Part shown: one piece after another, positions 1 through 10,912 of the stretch
Numbering within the stretch: the stretch's first letter is position 1
Layout: each line of letters opens with the position of its first letter
Source of the DNA: Peromyscus leucopus
Taxonomy: Eukaryota; Chordata; Mammalia; Rodentia; Cricetidae
DNA: 64,000 bases
NCBI RefSeq assembly: GCF_004664715.2
Contig: NC_051069.1
Coordinates: 2,050,001 to 2,114,000, forward strand
Direction: 5' to 3'
Position numbers and translations under genes: made by a program
Notes under the pieces: generated by a model
Told to the model about the DNA's origin: nothing
The model's input: the letters and a program-made list of their open reading frames with translations, nothing else
The model's database searches: none

Positions 1-1250
1 GACCTGTTCTCCCAGTATCTTTTACAGATCTAAGTGTTTCGAGCCCCTTGGTGTTCCCCTCCAGAGTAAAGCAGCATCGGGAACTGACTGCTCTCTCCCC
101 TGCTGTCAATGTAGACTACTTACTTGTGGTTTAGAGTGAAAATGAACTCTGATGGTGTGCAAGGCAGCTGCTTTAGACAGTGAGTGAGAAATGGTAAAAG
201 AACGTTTGAAACTTCGAGTCCTTGGTTCTCTGATAATTTAGCATCTTTTGTTACTGATGCCCTACATTTTTTAAACTGTTAAGAGAAAAAATTATGAAGA
301 ATTGAGTTTACTTTTCTCAGTAACAGTTGAAAATAACTTTTAAAAGTAAAAGCTCCCTGAAGGGAATACATTACAGAGAAGATAAAACAGGAGGGTACCT
401 TGCAGAATGCTGGAAAGCTTACTTTGAAAATTTATCTAAAATTTAATTCATGCATGTCTTTACTTAATCCTGGCATTTCTGCTATTAGGAAATAGAGCTT
501 AACAAATTGATATATGCATATATTTTTTTACATGTAGGATTCTAGTTTCTATCTTCTGAACTCAAGAAAACTAAACTCAACAAACAGGGTATAAATCTTC
601 AACTCTTGCCTCAAACTCAATGTTCCTTTGTCCTGACAAAGGTTAGTTAGACTTGTCTAATAAGCTGGTATCTTTTAGGGCATGATACATTCCCATTAAC
701 TAGTTGAAATGCCATGGCAGAGATAGGAAACCCAAGCTTTGCCCCAGGGTAAAGTTAAAGAACAAAAACCCCCTCATCTCAGAAAGCTCGAATTGTAAAG
801 ACTTACTCAGCTCACATAGGAATTTGTCACTGGTCACCTTTTAAGTGTTCAGTCCTGCACTGTCACATCTGGAGAGGCCAGGCGGCCCTGGAATTAGATG
901 GATGCCCAGTGCAGAGTACCGAAGGGTAGGCAGTCCTGGCTCCTGTGGCTGCAGCAGTCACTTACAGCTTTATGTGGAAAGTCAGGGAGCCGGAGTGCCC
1001 GTTACATCACAGACCCCTGGCGACACCTAACAGATGTGCAGCTCCAACCCACAAAATGAGTTAAGATAAGAGATTGGTGTTTCATCCTTGAAAATGCTGT
1101 CTGGTTTGTGGGAATGTTTGTTGCTGTTCTTTCCCACCCATTTTTTGTATGACATAACCACTGTGAAAGGATGCAGCATCTCTTCACTTCCCAGTTTTGT
1201 TTTTAGGGAAGCTTTGCTCTAGTAGCTTTTGTTAAGACTTGTTTTCCCTC

Positions 1251-1256
1251 AATAAA
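1251..1256 (+). terminator. Candidate proximal poly(A) signal
   Basis: AATAAA within the putative 3' UTR; possible alternative cleavage site. Confidence 0.25.
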
Positions 1257-2061
1257 ATGACAACTACTATCACAGATCACATAGGACCAGATAATAGAAG
1301 CGTGATGTGTGACTGCTAAATGACAGAGGGCATAATTTCCCAGGAAAGTCATTTCCTAATGCCTGCACGTGACTCTTCCCATGCAGAAGTTGGGCTGCAG
1401 AAGTAGGTTGAAACATGGACTGGGAGAGCAACAATTCAATGGAATGCTGACTGAAACTGTCATTGTGAACAGTAGTAAGGAAAAGAAATAGGTGTTGTCC
1501 CCCACGTCAGTGAGGCGAATTTGTTGCTGACACATGGAGCTGTGCGCTAGCTGAAAGGGGCTGTCAGAGCCGACTGTGAGGACTGGGTGCCTCTGCTCCC
1601 TTTCCTGTCTGTCCCAGCACCTCTCCTCCTTCTAACAAGTCAGTCTTCTGCTGCTGTAAATGCAAGTGCAGAATAATAACACAGAAGCACTGGGCTATGT
1701 TCCTGAAAAAAGACACCTAACATGCACCTACCCATCACACGGCCGAACTGATTTCTGTGAAAGAGACTTATTGTTTTAAATGCTAATTATGTATGCTAAG
1801 AACACCTCTAAAAATTGTGTCTTAAATTTCTAGTTTCACTTTTGGAAACTACTCCTGAAAAGACATTGAATACAGGTGGGAAAGTATAAAATGTTCTGAC
1901 ACAATGATTCAGTATTATTCAGTGTTTAATATCAAATTCATTGTTGTACCACAAGTGTAGTGTCGTTGGATTAAAATGTTGGATGTTTTTGTTAATATAC
2001 TTAAAACTGTAACCAGTGAATAACATCGTAGTATTTTTTATTATAGATTATATTTTATTTC

Positions 2062-2067
2062 AATAAA
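2062..2067 (+). terminator. Candidate poly(A) signal (plus-strand gene)
   Basis: AATAAA at the boundary between low-repeat and SINE-rich DNA, with T/G-rich sequence about 50 nt downstream. Confidence 0.4.
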
Positions 2068-2469
2068 CTTTGATATTTAGACCGAACATTCTCTGTGTCA
2101 GCTCATCACACTAAGCTGCTGTCTGTGTGGTTGGTCACATTTACCTGAGACTCACTTAGATCAGTGTTCGACACAAGAGACAATAATCAGCTCTAAACTG
2201 CCAAGTGGAGACCTTGAATCTGGTGAGGAAGGGTTACCATCTCACACAGCTCTCCTGTCGGAGGAGTCAGTTCAAAATAAGATGCAAAGGGACTGTTTCC
2301 TCCTTCCACAGTGGGTCGGGCTGCCAGGCTACTGCCACAGGTACCTCTACCCACCGAGCCGTCTCATTTTGATTTCTAAGTGATTCTGAGCTATTTGTGC
2401 TCCAGCTCAAATCAGTATCAAATATGAATGATCAACTATATGTGGCTTTTAAAAACTCTACTGTGGACA

Positions 2470-2580
2470 GTCATGGTAGTTCACTCAGGTGGCTGAAGCA
2501 GGAGGATCACTGTGAGCTAAAGGCCAGCCTAGGCTATGATGAAGTGAGACATTGCTTCAAGTTTCAAACAAAATGCTCCA
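2470..2580 (+). mobile_element. Old B1-like fragment
   Basis: GGCTGAAGCAGGAGGATCAC and AGGCCAGCCTAGGCTATGAT fit a diverged B1. Confidence 0.5.
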
Positions 2581-2939
2581 ACCAAGGCCAGTTTCTCTTA
2601 TTGAGTTGACCAGTTCAAACCTCAATCATGCCCCTCATTAGGGTCTTAAATGCCAGGCTACTGCTCCCATACTTAAAGACATCAGGGGAAGAACAGAAGC
2701 CAGACGACTAGGGACAGTCATGCCCACAATGCAATTATTCAAATTAGTCCAAAGGGGAGCCCTGAACAATGGCAAACCTCACCACACTTGCCATTAATTA
2801 CTGCCCCCAGCTCTGTAGCTGGGTGCAGTGCCCTGGTGGATGCTGGCACAGACTTTCCCTCATCAGGACTGTAACCAAGAGGCCAACTTTCATATACTCA
2901 AGCATCATACTGAATCTCACCATCACAGCCATTTCTAAC

Positions 2940-3175
2940 TTTGGAGGTGCAAGTGTGGGATTCCAACACTCAGAGACTGAGACATGAGAAATCAGGAATT
3001 CTAGACCAGCTTGGGCTACACAAGACCTTGTTTTGTTTTTTGTTTGTTTGTTTGTTTTGGTTTGGTTTTCTTTTTTCTTTTCTTTTTTTTTTTGTTTGTT
3101 TTTCTCTGTGTATTTCCTGGCTATCCTGGAACTCACAGAGATAAGAACTTGTTTCAAAACAAAGCAAAAATGAAG
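2940..3175. mobile_element. B1 fragment pair around a T-rich tract
   Basis: A sense B1-like segment (about 2945-3028) meets T-rich sequence and an antisense B1 segment (about 3103-3145). Confidence 0.5.
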
Positions 3176-3181
3176 ACAGTG

Positions 3182-3290
3182 AGCCAGGCATGGTGAGTGG
3201 TACATATCTGTAATCTCAGTACTCAGAGGTGGAGGGTGGTGAATTCAAGACCAGTCTGGGAAACAAGACTTAAGGAAGGGAAAAAAAGAA
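3182..3290 (+). mobile_element. B1-like SINE
   Basis: AGCCAGGCATGGTGAGTGGT, ATCTCAGTACTCAG and CAAGACCAGTCTGG; diverged. Confidence 0.6.
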
Positions 3291-3402
3291 AGCAGGCCAT
3301 CAGCTGGGACACAGTATCCCCAGCACATATCTGATCAATAATACACGAAGAGGACTTAGAACTCAGAAAGACAAAAACACAATTAAAATGGAGTAAAGAT
3401 GT

Positions 3403-3550
3403 AGCCAGGCAGGGGTGGTGGTGGTGGTGCACTGGTCTAGAACTTGGACAGGCAGACCTCTGTGAGTTTGAAGTCAGCCTGGTCTACAGAGTCAGTTCCA
3501 GCACAGCCAGGGCTCCACAGAGAAAGCCTGTCTTGAAAAACAAACAAAAA
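3403..3550 (+). mobile_element. B1 SINE
   Basis: GCCAGGCAGG head, GTCAGCCTGGTCTACAGAGT body and an A-rich (AAACA) tail. Confidence 0.85.
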
Positions 3551-3629
3551 GTATAAACAAATAATTCAAAGCTCTATCAATTATCAAAACCATGTGAAAA
3601 TATGCTTAACACCATTAGAACAGAAATTC

Positions 3630-3785
3630 AAGAGCCAATGAGATGGCTCAATGGGTAGGAGAGCTTGCTACCAAGCATAAAAACCCGGGTTCAACTTCCA
3701 GAACCTTCACAGCAGAACTGACTTTTCAAGCTGTCCACTGACCTTCAGATGTACACTATGACACATGTACACACAAATTTATGTA
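3630..3785 (+). mobile_element. B3/B4-family SINE
   Basis: tRNA-like head 'gccaatgagatggctcaatg' with CGGGTTCAACTTCC B-box, then a CA-rich end. Confidence 0.65.
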
Positions 3786-4316
3786 ATGAGAGTTTATACG
3801 TTTATTAGGAGTTAAAAAACATTAACACCATGGAACAGCCAACACCAGGAGTGTTGCCAACATCCAGGGTCGAGTCTGGGCAGTTCAGACCTTTCACACT
3901 GAGATGCAGGGATGGCACGCACTTCAGAATTCTCCAGGTGTTTCCTGCAATGTTGATTGAAGACACACTGCTGTGTCCAACACCTGCCAGTGCCAAGCCA
4001 ACCTACCCAGGAGAAGTTAAAACACGGCCACAGAGACTGATACACAAATATTCAAAACGTTTATTCATCACACTGCAAGCAAGCTAGGTTTCCATCAATC
4101 AGTGAAGGCACAGGAAAGTGTGGTGCATATGTACAATGGAAACCTACACAGTAGCAGAAAACTGCCGACCCACGGCAACACGGCCCGAATGCAAACTCTA
4201 TTGAATTCAATCATGTTTTTGTCTGACTCGAGGTATATGAAACCTAAAAGAAAAATAAAGGCAACAGTAGCTGTCTAAGCTGGAGAAGTGTTTGGGGATA
4301 ATCAGGAAAGGACATG

Positions 4317-4500
4317 AAGGCTAGAGAGATAGATGACTCGGCAGTTAAGAGCATGTACTGCTCTTGCAGAGGACCAGAGTCTGGTACCCAGCAGCTGCGG
4401 CAGGTGGCTCCAGGGGGACCTGCACTCACATACACATAACCACACACAGACACACATGAATGCACGTAACTAAAATACAATAAATCTTTAAAAAAAGGAA
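4317..4500 (+). mobile_element. B3-family SINE
   Basis: GGCTAGAGAGATAGATGACT head, TGCTCTTGCAGAGGACCAGA and an A-rich end after AATAAATC. Confidence 0.75.
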
Positions 4501-4694
4501 ATGTTTTTCAGTGATAAAATAGCCACTTAAATTTGTTGGTAGTTGTGTCTGGCCACCTGTAAATTCCACTTTAAAATAATTTCAAATGCTTTCATACACT
4601 AGCCACAAACAAGGAAAACTGCGATTTAAAAAATTCTAGTTGAGAGTTGGGAAGACAGCATTAGGACCTGAGCTCCCTCTCTGGAATGCATGTT

Positions 4695-5022
4695 TTTAAA
4701 AAGTGGCGTGTGATGGTTTGAATGAGAATGACCCCCAAAGTCACACGTGTTTCAACACTTGGTCCTAGTTGGTGGAAGGGAAGGACATGGAGGTGTCCTT
4801 TTAGGAGAAGCTGTCACTAGGGGCAGGCTTCAAGAGACTTGTACCATTCCCAGTGTGTCTCTCTGCCCCCTCCTTGCAAATTGTGAGCTCTCTCCCTCCA
4901 TGCCTTTACTTCACCATTATAGACAAACCCTGTGGAACCATAGTCCAATTACACACTTCTTTTATAGGTTGCCTTGGTCATGGTGTTTTATCACAGAAAG
5001 AGAGAAGTCACTAAGACACAGG
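4695..5022 (+). mobile_element. URR1-like rodent DNA-transposon repeat
   Basis: Runs from GTGATGGTTTGAATGAGAAT to TCATGGTGTTTTATCACAG and ends TCACTAAGACA, in the order of the common URR1-type (hAT/MER1-like) rodent repeat. Family name from memory. Confidence 0.55.
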
Positions 5023-5024
5023 GC

Positions 5025-5225
5025 ATGGAGGTGTGCGTGTAACACCAATGCTGGAGAGAGCACACTCAAATCCCTGGGGCTCACTGGCCAGCCAGCCTAG
5101 TCTAATTAGTGAGCTGCAAGCCAACGACAACGAGACTCCATCTAGGAAAACAAGGTGCACTGCTCCTGAGGAAGGACGCCCGAGGCTGACTTCTGGCCTC
5201 TGTGCATACGCACACAATTGCAGCT
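5025..5225 (+). mobile_element. B4A-like SINE
   Basis: GGCATGGAGGTGTGCGTGTA and CACTGGCCAGCCAGCCTAGT, then GACTTCTGGCCTCTGTGCAT. Confidence 0.65.
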
Positions 5226-5484
5226 GACACAAGATCAGGAAACTGAGACATTTTAGTGCAAGCCCCTGAACTTGAGTTACTTTTCCTTTGTCATTCCATG
5301 ACCACTGGATTTGTGTGTGCTTACATCTCATTCATATTTTGACCCAATGGAAACAGCAGGTCGGAGAGAAGGAAGCACTGGTTTTAAAAATTCAGGCACC
5401 CCTAGATTTACATTTGAGAAAGGCTTACCATAGAATCAAGAAATCGTAGGTTTTTGCCTGTGAGTGAAACTTTCAGTTATGGGG

Positions 5485-5648
5485 AGGGTGTGGCGCTGGA
5501 GATAGCTTAGCAATGAGGGCATGAACATGTGTACGTGCCCTGACAAGAGGGTCTGAATGTGGTGTCAGTACCCACCCACAGCAGGCAGTTTACAGCTACT
5601 TACAACTGCAGTTCTTGTGGATCTGATGCCCTCTGGCCTCATGTACCT
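5485..5648 (+). mobile_element. B3/B4-family SINE running into a microsatellite
   Basis: GGCGCTGGAGATAGCTTAGC head and GATGCCCTCTGGCC end; its tail expanded into the (AC)(AG) tract that follows. Confidence 0.6.
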
Positions 5649-5756
<108 letters not shown>

Positions 5757-5769
5757 ATATCTTTAATAT

Positions 5770-5929
5770 TTTTTAAATGTTTGCACTATTTTATGGGTAT
5801 GAGTATTTTGAATGAATGTATGTCTGTGCCCACCTAAGCCAGAAGAGGGCATCAGATCTCTAGAAACTGAACAGTTGTGTGAGCTGCCATGTGGGTGTTG
5901 GGGGAATTGAACCCCATCCTCTGAAGGAG
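5770..5929 (-). mobile_element. B3 SINE antisense, 3' part (split by LTR)
   Basis: GCCAGAAGAGGGCATCAGAT and CTGCCATGTGGGTGTTGGGG are antisense B3. It continues at 6436-6482 after the LTR. Confidence 0.8.
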
Positions 5930-6435
5930 TGTGAAGGCAATACAGACCCCATCTAAGGGTAGGGCCACCATCTTATACTACCTGCTGTACTCAGTTCCAG
6001 GAAGGACCTCAGAAATGTGCCATGACAACAGATACAGGGCATTATCCTCCAGTAGACATTCTGTCTGCCGTTTACGGCCACTGAAGATATCTAGATAATC
6101 CTGCTGAGCAGCCCAGATAATCCTGCTCAGCAAGTTGTGGTTCCCTGCCAAAAGTCTAACCCAATGGTTTCAAATGTGGTTTCCTGCCAAAAGTCTAGAC
6201 CAGTAGTTTCAAAGAATCACCTTGCCCCATATCCGTCTACCCAATCTCAGGCATGTAATTCCCGGCTTGTGGTTTTCCTTATAAAAACTCTCTATACCTG
6301 GGCTCGTGGCCACAGCCACATTTCCTTCCATCTGCCGTGTAGTGGCCCAGATTGAACCTGAATAAAAGAACCCTTATGTGCTTGCATCAGAAACCGCTCC
6401 TTGGTGGTCTCTGGGGGTTTCAAGAAACGGGTACA
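5930..6435 (+). mobile_element. Solo LTR, ERV1-like, inserted into an antisense B3
   Basis: 506 bp bounded by TG and CA, inside an antisense B3 SINE that resumes on the other side. U3 has two near-identical 38-bp direct repeats (6137-6174 and 6176-6213) and a shorter repeated AGATAATCCTGCT motif. TATAAAA lies near 6280 and AATAAA at 6361-6366, the spacing expected for U3-R-U5. The flanking 4-mers (GGAG and AGAG) may be a decayed target duplication. No internal retroviral genes are present. ERV1 class is inferred from layout. Confidence 0.75.
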
Positions 6436-6482
6436 AGAGCAGCCAGTGCTCTTAACCTCTGAGCCTTGTCTCCAGCCCCCTC
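6436..6482 (-). mobile_element. B3 SINE antisense, 5' part (split by LTR)
   Basis: AGAGCAGCCAGTGCTCTTAA, then a CTGAGCC...CCAGCCCCC end, completes the B3 interrupted at 5929. Confidence 0.85.
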
Positions 6483-6521
6483 TTTAAATTTTTTAAGTGT
6501 TTTAAAAATAATGCATTATTT

Positions 6522-6700
6522 AGGCCAGCAAAGTGGCTCAGTGGATAAAGTGCTTGCCATAGAAGCCTGAAGTCCTGAATTTAATCCTGATTCCATGTAA
6601 AGATGGATGGAGCGGAGCGAATTAACTCCAAGGAATTGAACACCGTCCTCTGATCGCCACACTCACTGTGGTTCCTTTCCACTCACACTCACCTCTCTGC
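6522..6700 (+). mobile_element. B3/B4-family SINE (diverged)
   Basis: GGCCAGCAAAGTGGCTCAGT, then GGATAAAGTGCTTGCCATAG; the rest is diverged. Confidence 0.55.
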
Positions 6701-6764
6701 CTCTTCTTTTCCCTCTGTCTCTGTCGTCTCCCCCCCTACTCCCCACCCCCACCCCCACAAGGCT

Positions 6765-6975
6765 TGGGTTGGAGAGAGGGCTCAGCAGTCAAGAGCACTT
6801 GCTGCTCTTGCAAAGGACCTGGGCTCAATTCCCAGCACCCACACGGTTGCCCACAACTGTCTGTAACTCCAGTCTCAGACCTGACGCCCTCTTCTGGCCT
6901 CTAAGGGCATTGTATGTGGTACACAGACATATTCAGACAAAATATTTATTTGTACATATAAAGGATAAATAAAAA
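6765..6975 (+). mobile_element. B3-family SINE
   Basis: GGAGAGAGGGCTCAGCAGTC, CTGCTCTTGCAAAGGACCTG and CCCTCTTCTGGCCTCTAAGG, with an A/T-rich tail. Confidence 0.8.
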
Positions 6976-7349
6976 AATTTTTTTAGTAAATGTTTTTTTT
7001 TAAAAAAAAGAATTACTGAATTTCAATAATAATCTTGAAAACAGAAGCTTCTAAGTTATTTATTTTAAAAGCAAGTAATGGATAAAGGAAAACACACTGT
7101 GAAGACATTCTGTCAAACAGGAGTGTAAGGGACTGACTACTTCACTATGGAGCACAGTGCCTAGCCACCACTCCATTTCTGCTTCTTGAGGTGACATGGT
7201 CTCCAGTTTCTGAGCACATGTATGTTCGTTTGGGTGTGAATCTTACTTCTATCACTCTCTGTGATCTTGAGATGATTCCTCGGTTTCCTTCCCTGCTGAT
7301 ACCCACACCTAAGTCTCGTGGGAATTAAAGTACTGCATGCAAACTGCCT

Positions 7350-7670
7350 AGATGCTCTGGGAGATTGCTCAGTGGTCAAAGCACTTGCCATACAAGTGCA
7401 AGGACCAGAGTTCAGATGCCCAGAGCCCACAGAAATGCCAAGTGGGCATGGATGCCCACCTGTAATTTCAGTCATGGACCACAGAGACACAGTATCCTCA
7501 GAGCAGGCTGTCAAGCAAGATTAGCCATATTAATGACAGACCTTGGCTCACTCCGAGAATAAGATGGAAGAGTAACTAAGGATGATTCCCAGCACCAACC
7601 TCAGGTCTCCACATGTGCACACACATAGAATATGCATACACACAACACAGACACACATGAAAACGGAAAA
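7350..7670 (+). mobile_element. B4-like composite SINE
   Basis: TGGGAGATTGCTCAGTGGTC head with AGCACTTGCCATACAAG, then a diverged body and a CA-rich end. Confidence 0.5.
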
Positions 7671-7765
7671 ACTAGCCTAGTACATGGCAGGCATTATGTA
7701 AATATTTAATCCTATGTGGAAATATTGAACATGCTGCATTAGGCAGGGTTTTCTAGGGGAACAGA

Positions 7766-7768
<3 letters not shown>

Positions 7769-7821
<53 letters not shown>
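7769..7821. repeat. (TG)n microsatellite
   Basis: About 26 uninterrupted TG units. Confidence 0.97.
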
Positions 7822-7824
<3 letters not shown>

Positions 7825-7834
7825 GAGCTTTTGT

Positions 7835-7985
7835 TTATTTTTGGCCTTTCAAGACAAGGTTTCTCTGTGTAACAGCCTTGGCTGTCCTGGAACTTGCTCT
7901 GTAGACCAGGCTGGCCTCGAACTCACAGACATCCACCTGCCTCTGCCTCCCGAGTGCTAGGATTAAAGGCATGTGCCATCCTCCC
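7835..7985 (-). mobile_element. B1 SINE, antisense
   Basis: CAAGACAAGGTTTCTCTGTG through TAGGATTAAAGGCATGTGCC. Confidence 0.9.
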
Positions 7986-8207
7986 AGTGTGAGAGAACAT
8001 TTAATAGATTGGATTACATCAATGGGCTGGGCCGTCCACCAATAGCCATGTATGCACTAGAGAAGCTGAGAACCTCTCCTTCAGTCTCCAAGCCCTGGAG
8101 GATTCCTTGAGTTTTGCTGGTCTTTAGTCCACATTGGAAGGCTGGAGAAGCTGGAGTCTGGAGTTAGGGAAGGATGGCCAGAGCACCAGCAAGAAACCAA
8201 AGCAAGG

Positions 8208-8390
8208 GGCTGGAGAAATGGCTTAGAGGTTAAGAGCACCGACTGCTCTTCCAGAGGTCCTGAGTTCAATTCCCAGCAACCACATGGTGGCCCACAACCA
8301 TCTGTAATAAGGTCTGGTGCCCTCTTCTGGTCATACATGCTGTATACATAATAAATAAATCTTAAAAAAAAAAAAAAAAGAAAAGAAAGA
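8208..8390 (+). mobile_element. B2 SINE
   Basis: GGGGCTGGAGAAATGGCTTA head, CCTGAGTTCAATTCCCAGCA B-box, AATAAATAAATC and an A tail. Confidence 0.92.
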
Positions 8391-8679
8391 AAGAAACCAA
8401 AGCAAGCAGGCAAGAAACACAGCCATGTCCTCAGAATGCTCTTTATCAGTAGCAGGCTACCTGTCAGGTGTCACACACTGTGAGGAGGATCTTCTTCCTC
8501 AGTCAATTCTTTCTGGAAGTGCCTTCATACACTCCCCAGAGGTAAGAATCTCAGGACATTCTGGTTCAGATTGACAATCAAGAATGATCATCATACATGA
8601 CTGACACATAGTCAGCCTAAAATCCTGGTTATCTTATACACAGGCACTGCATTGTACATGGTGCACATACACAGTCATG

Positions 8680-9032
8680 CAGGCTTAGGGTTTCTACTGC
8701 TGTGAAGAGACACCATGACCACAGCAACTCTTATAAAGGAAAACATTTAAATTTGGGTGGCTTGCTCTACAGTTTCAGAAGTTCAGTCATTATCATCATG
8801 GCAGAGTACATGGTGGCATGCAGGCAGACATGGTTCTGGAGAAGTAGCTGAGAGTCCTATATCTTGCAGGCAACAACAGAAAATGGTCCCAGTGTCACAG
8901 TGAGTGAAGCTTGGGCAAAGGAGACCTCAAAGCCCACCCCCACAAGGCCATATCTACTCCAACAAAGCCCCACACCTCCTAATGCCACTTCCTATGAGCT
9001 TATGGGGCCAACCACATTCAAACTACCACACA
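8680..9032 (-). mobile_element. URR1-like repeat, antisense
   Basis: TTAGGGTTTCTACTGCTGTG, then AAGAGACACCATGACCACAG, to the CAAACTACCACA end: the same family as 4695-5022 in the opposite orientation and better preserved. Confidence 0.6.
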
Positions 9033-9084
9033 GGCAAGTACTCATGCACATTAAATTTAAAAATCGTTTTTAAAAAGTAGAAAG

Positions 9085-9290
9085 GGGACTGGAGAATGGT
9101 CCAGCAGTTAAAATAAGCACGCTCTGCTCTTGCAAAGGCCCCAAATTCAATTCCCAGCAGCCTCAGGCAGCTTGTAACCCACCTGCAACTTCAGTTCCAG
9201 GGGTCTTTACATCTCTGGCCTCTGTGGACAGCTCCACTTATATGTACATACCCACCTGCAGATAGACATCTACACATGACCATTTTTTAA
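9085..9290 (+). mobile_element. B3-family SINE
   Basis: GGGACTGGAGAATGGTCCAG head and TGCTCTTGCAAAGGCCCCAA. Confidence 0.75.
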
Positions 9291-9449
9291 GCTAAAAAAC
9301 AAAAGGCATTTCTTTGGTCTGACCAACTCTAAGATGTTTATCTATTATGATTCCCAATTCTGGCTGCCAATGTGAATTCTTGGGGAAGCTTTGAGGGAGA
9401 AAACACACATGGTGTTCCCATGAGCCAGTTCTCTCTTCACCAGAGCCCC

Positions 9450-9595
9450 TGGCAATCAGGTCTTGCTCAGTGGGTACAGGCACTGGCCACCAAGCCTGAT
9501 GGTTCAGTCCCTAGGACTCACGCAGTGGAAAGAGATCAACTCCTTCAAACTGCCCTGCCCCACACACATTAAATTTAAAAATATATTAAGGTCAG
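9450..9595 (+). mobile_element. tRNA-derived SINE (B3/B4-like, weak)
   Basis: CAGGTCTTGCTCAGTGGGTA and CCTGATGGTTCAGTCCC fit a tRNA-like head. Diverged. Confidence 0.4.
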
Positions 9596-9630
9596 CAATA
9601 ATAGGAAGAACTTAAGATTTTCATAAATCA

Positions 9631-9790
9631 CCAGGGTATAGTGATTTAATTCAAGCACTCGGGAGAGGTAGGTGGATCTCTTGAGTTCAAGGTCAGCCTG
9701 GTCTATAGAGCAAGATCCAGGACAGCCAGGCCACACAGAAAAACCCTGTCTCAAAAAACAAACAAAACAAAACAACAACAAAAAAAAAAG
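9631..9790 (+). mobile_element. B1 SINE
   Basis: CAAGGTCAGCCTGGTCTATA and AAAAACCCTGTCTCAAAAAA tail. Confidence 0.85.
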
Positions 9791-9828
9791 AATTTTAGAA
9801 ATCAATTTCATACTTTAAAGGGGGGGGG

Positions 9829-10195
9829 TGCTGCTGTGGATATTGCTCTATATAAATAAAACACTGATGGCCAGTGATCAGGCAGGAAGTAGGTTGCCAG
9901 GCAGGAAGTAGGTGGGACAAGGAGAGAGGAGAATTCTGGGAAGCGGAAGGCTGAGGGGGGAGACACTGCAGCCACTGCCAGGACAAGCAGCATGTAAAGA
10001 CTCTGGTAAGCCACCAGCCGCGTGGCAAGGTATAGACTTATAAAAATGGGTTAATTTAAGATAAAAGAACAGTTAGCAAGAAGCCTGCCATGGCCATACA
10101 GTTTATAATTGATATAAGCGTCTGAGTGATTATTTTATAAGTGGATTGTGGGACTGTGGGGCTTGGTGGAAGCTGGAGAGAAGCCCTCCAGCAAC
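9829..10195 (+). mobile_element. LTR-like cricetid repeat (probable solo LTR)
   Basis: About 365 bp starting TGCTGCTG and ending CA. It has TATAAATAAAACACTG near its start, a repeated CAGGCAGGAAGTAGGT block (about 9880-9912) and GGGTTAATTTAAGATAAAAG downstream. I recognise this as an abundant cricetid repeat, probably mys-like. The exact class is uncertain. A B2 follows directly. Confidence 0.6.
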
Positions 10196-10197
10196 AG

Positions 10198-10361
10198 GGT
10201 GCTGGAGAGATGGCTCAGAGGTTAAGAGCACTGACTGCTCTTCCAGAGGTCCTGAGTTCAATTCCCAGGAACAACATGGTGGCTCACAACCATCTATAAC
10301 GAGATCTGGTGCCCTCTTCTGGCCTGCAGGCATACATGCTGTATACATAAATAAATCAATC

Positions 10362-10387
<26 letters not shown>
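10198..10387 (+). mobile_element. B2 SINE
   Basis: GGTGCTGGAGAGATGGCTCA head, CTGGTGCCCTCTTCTGGCCT and AATAAATCAATC, followed by a T-run instead of a clean A tail. Confidence 0.85.
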
Positions 10388-10393
<6 letters not shown>

Positions 10394-10689
10394 CAGTATT
10401 TATTGAGTTGTCCTGGAAAGGAGTTCCCTTGAGGACAAAGCCCAGATATTTGTAAAGACTGGTGGGGTGATGAATTTTTCTTTTGGTACTGAATTCAGGG
10501 TCTCACACATGCTAAGCAAACCTGCCACTGCTATGGAATACCACTCACTGTTCTTTAAAAAAAAATCTGCAGCCTGAGAGCAAGTCTGCTGTGTAGGCCC
10601 GGCTCTTCCAGAAGCGGTTCTGCGGACGCGTCGGCCTCCAAAGGGCCGGGGTCAAGGTGTGTAACACCAACACCACTCCCAGCCCTGCT

Positions 10690-10912
10690 CATTTGTGGTG
10701 AAGACCAAGTTTCGTTTTCCAGGCTGGCTTTGAACTGCCCATCCTTCTGCCATTGCTTCCCGAGTGCTGACACCATAGGCATATGTCATCCCACCCAGGT
10801 TTTTTTTTAAATTTTGTGGCAGGGTTATTAACTTACTCAAGGCTGGCCTTAAAGCTTATCTTAGCTCCTTGGTGGCTAAAATGATAGGTGCACACCACTA
10901 TGCCTGGCTTGA
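10690..10912 (-). mobile_element. Old antisense B1-like segments
   Basis: GTTTTCCAGGCTGGCTTTGA, CCCGAGTGCTGACACCATAG and a second CAAGGCTGGCCTTAAAGC block. Confidence 0.5.

Larger units (their letters stand above)
1..2085 (+). other. Probable distal 3' UTR of a convergent plus-strand gene
   Basis: About 2.1 kb with no recognisable SINE or microsatellite, in contrast to the repeat-dense 2.4-13.7 kb. It ends with AATAAA at 2062-2067 and has another hexamer at 1251-1256. There is no credible coding frame. In mammals the gene convergent with SLTM is MINDY2 (FAM63B), which has a long 3' UTR; that identity is inferred from synteny only. Confidence 0.45.
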
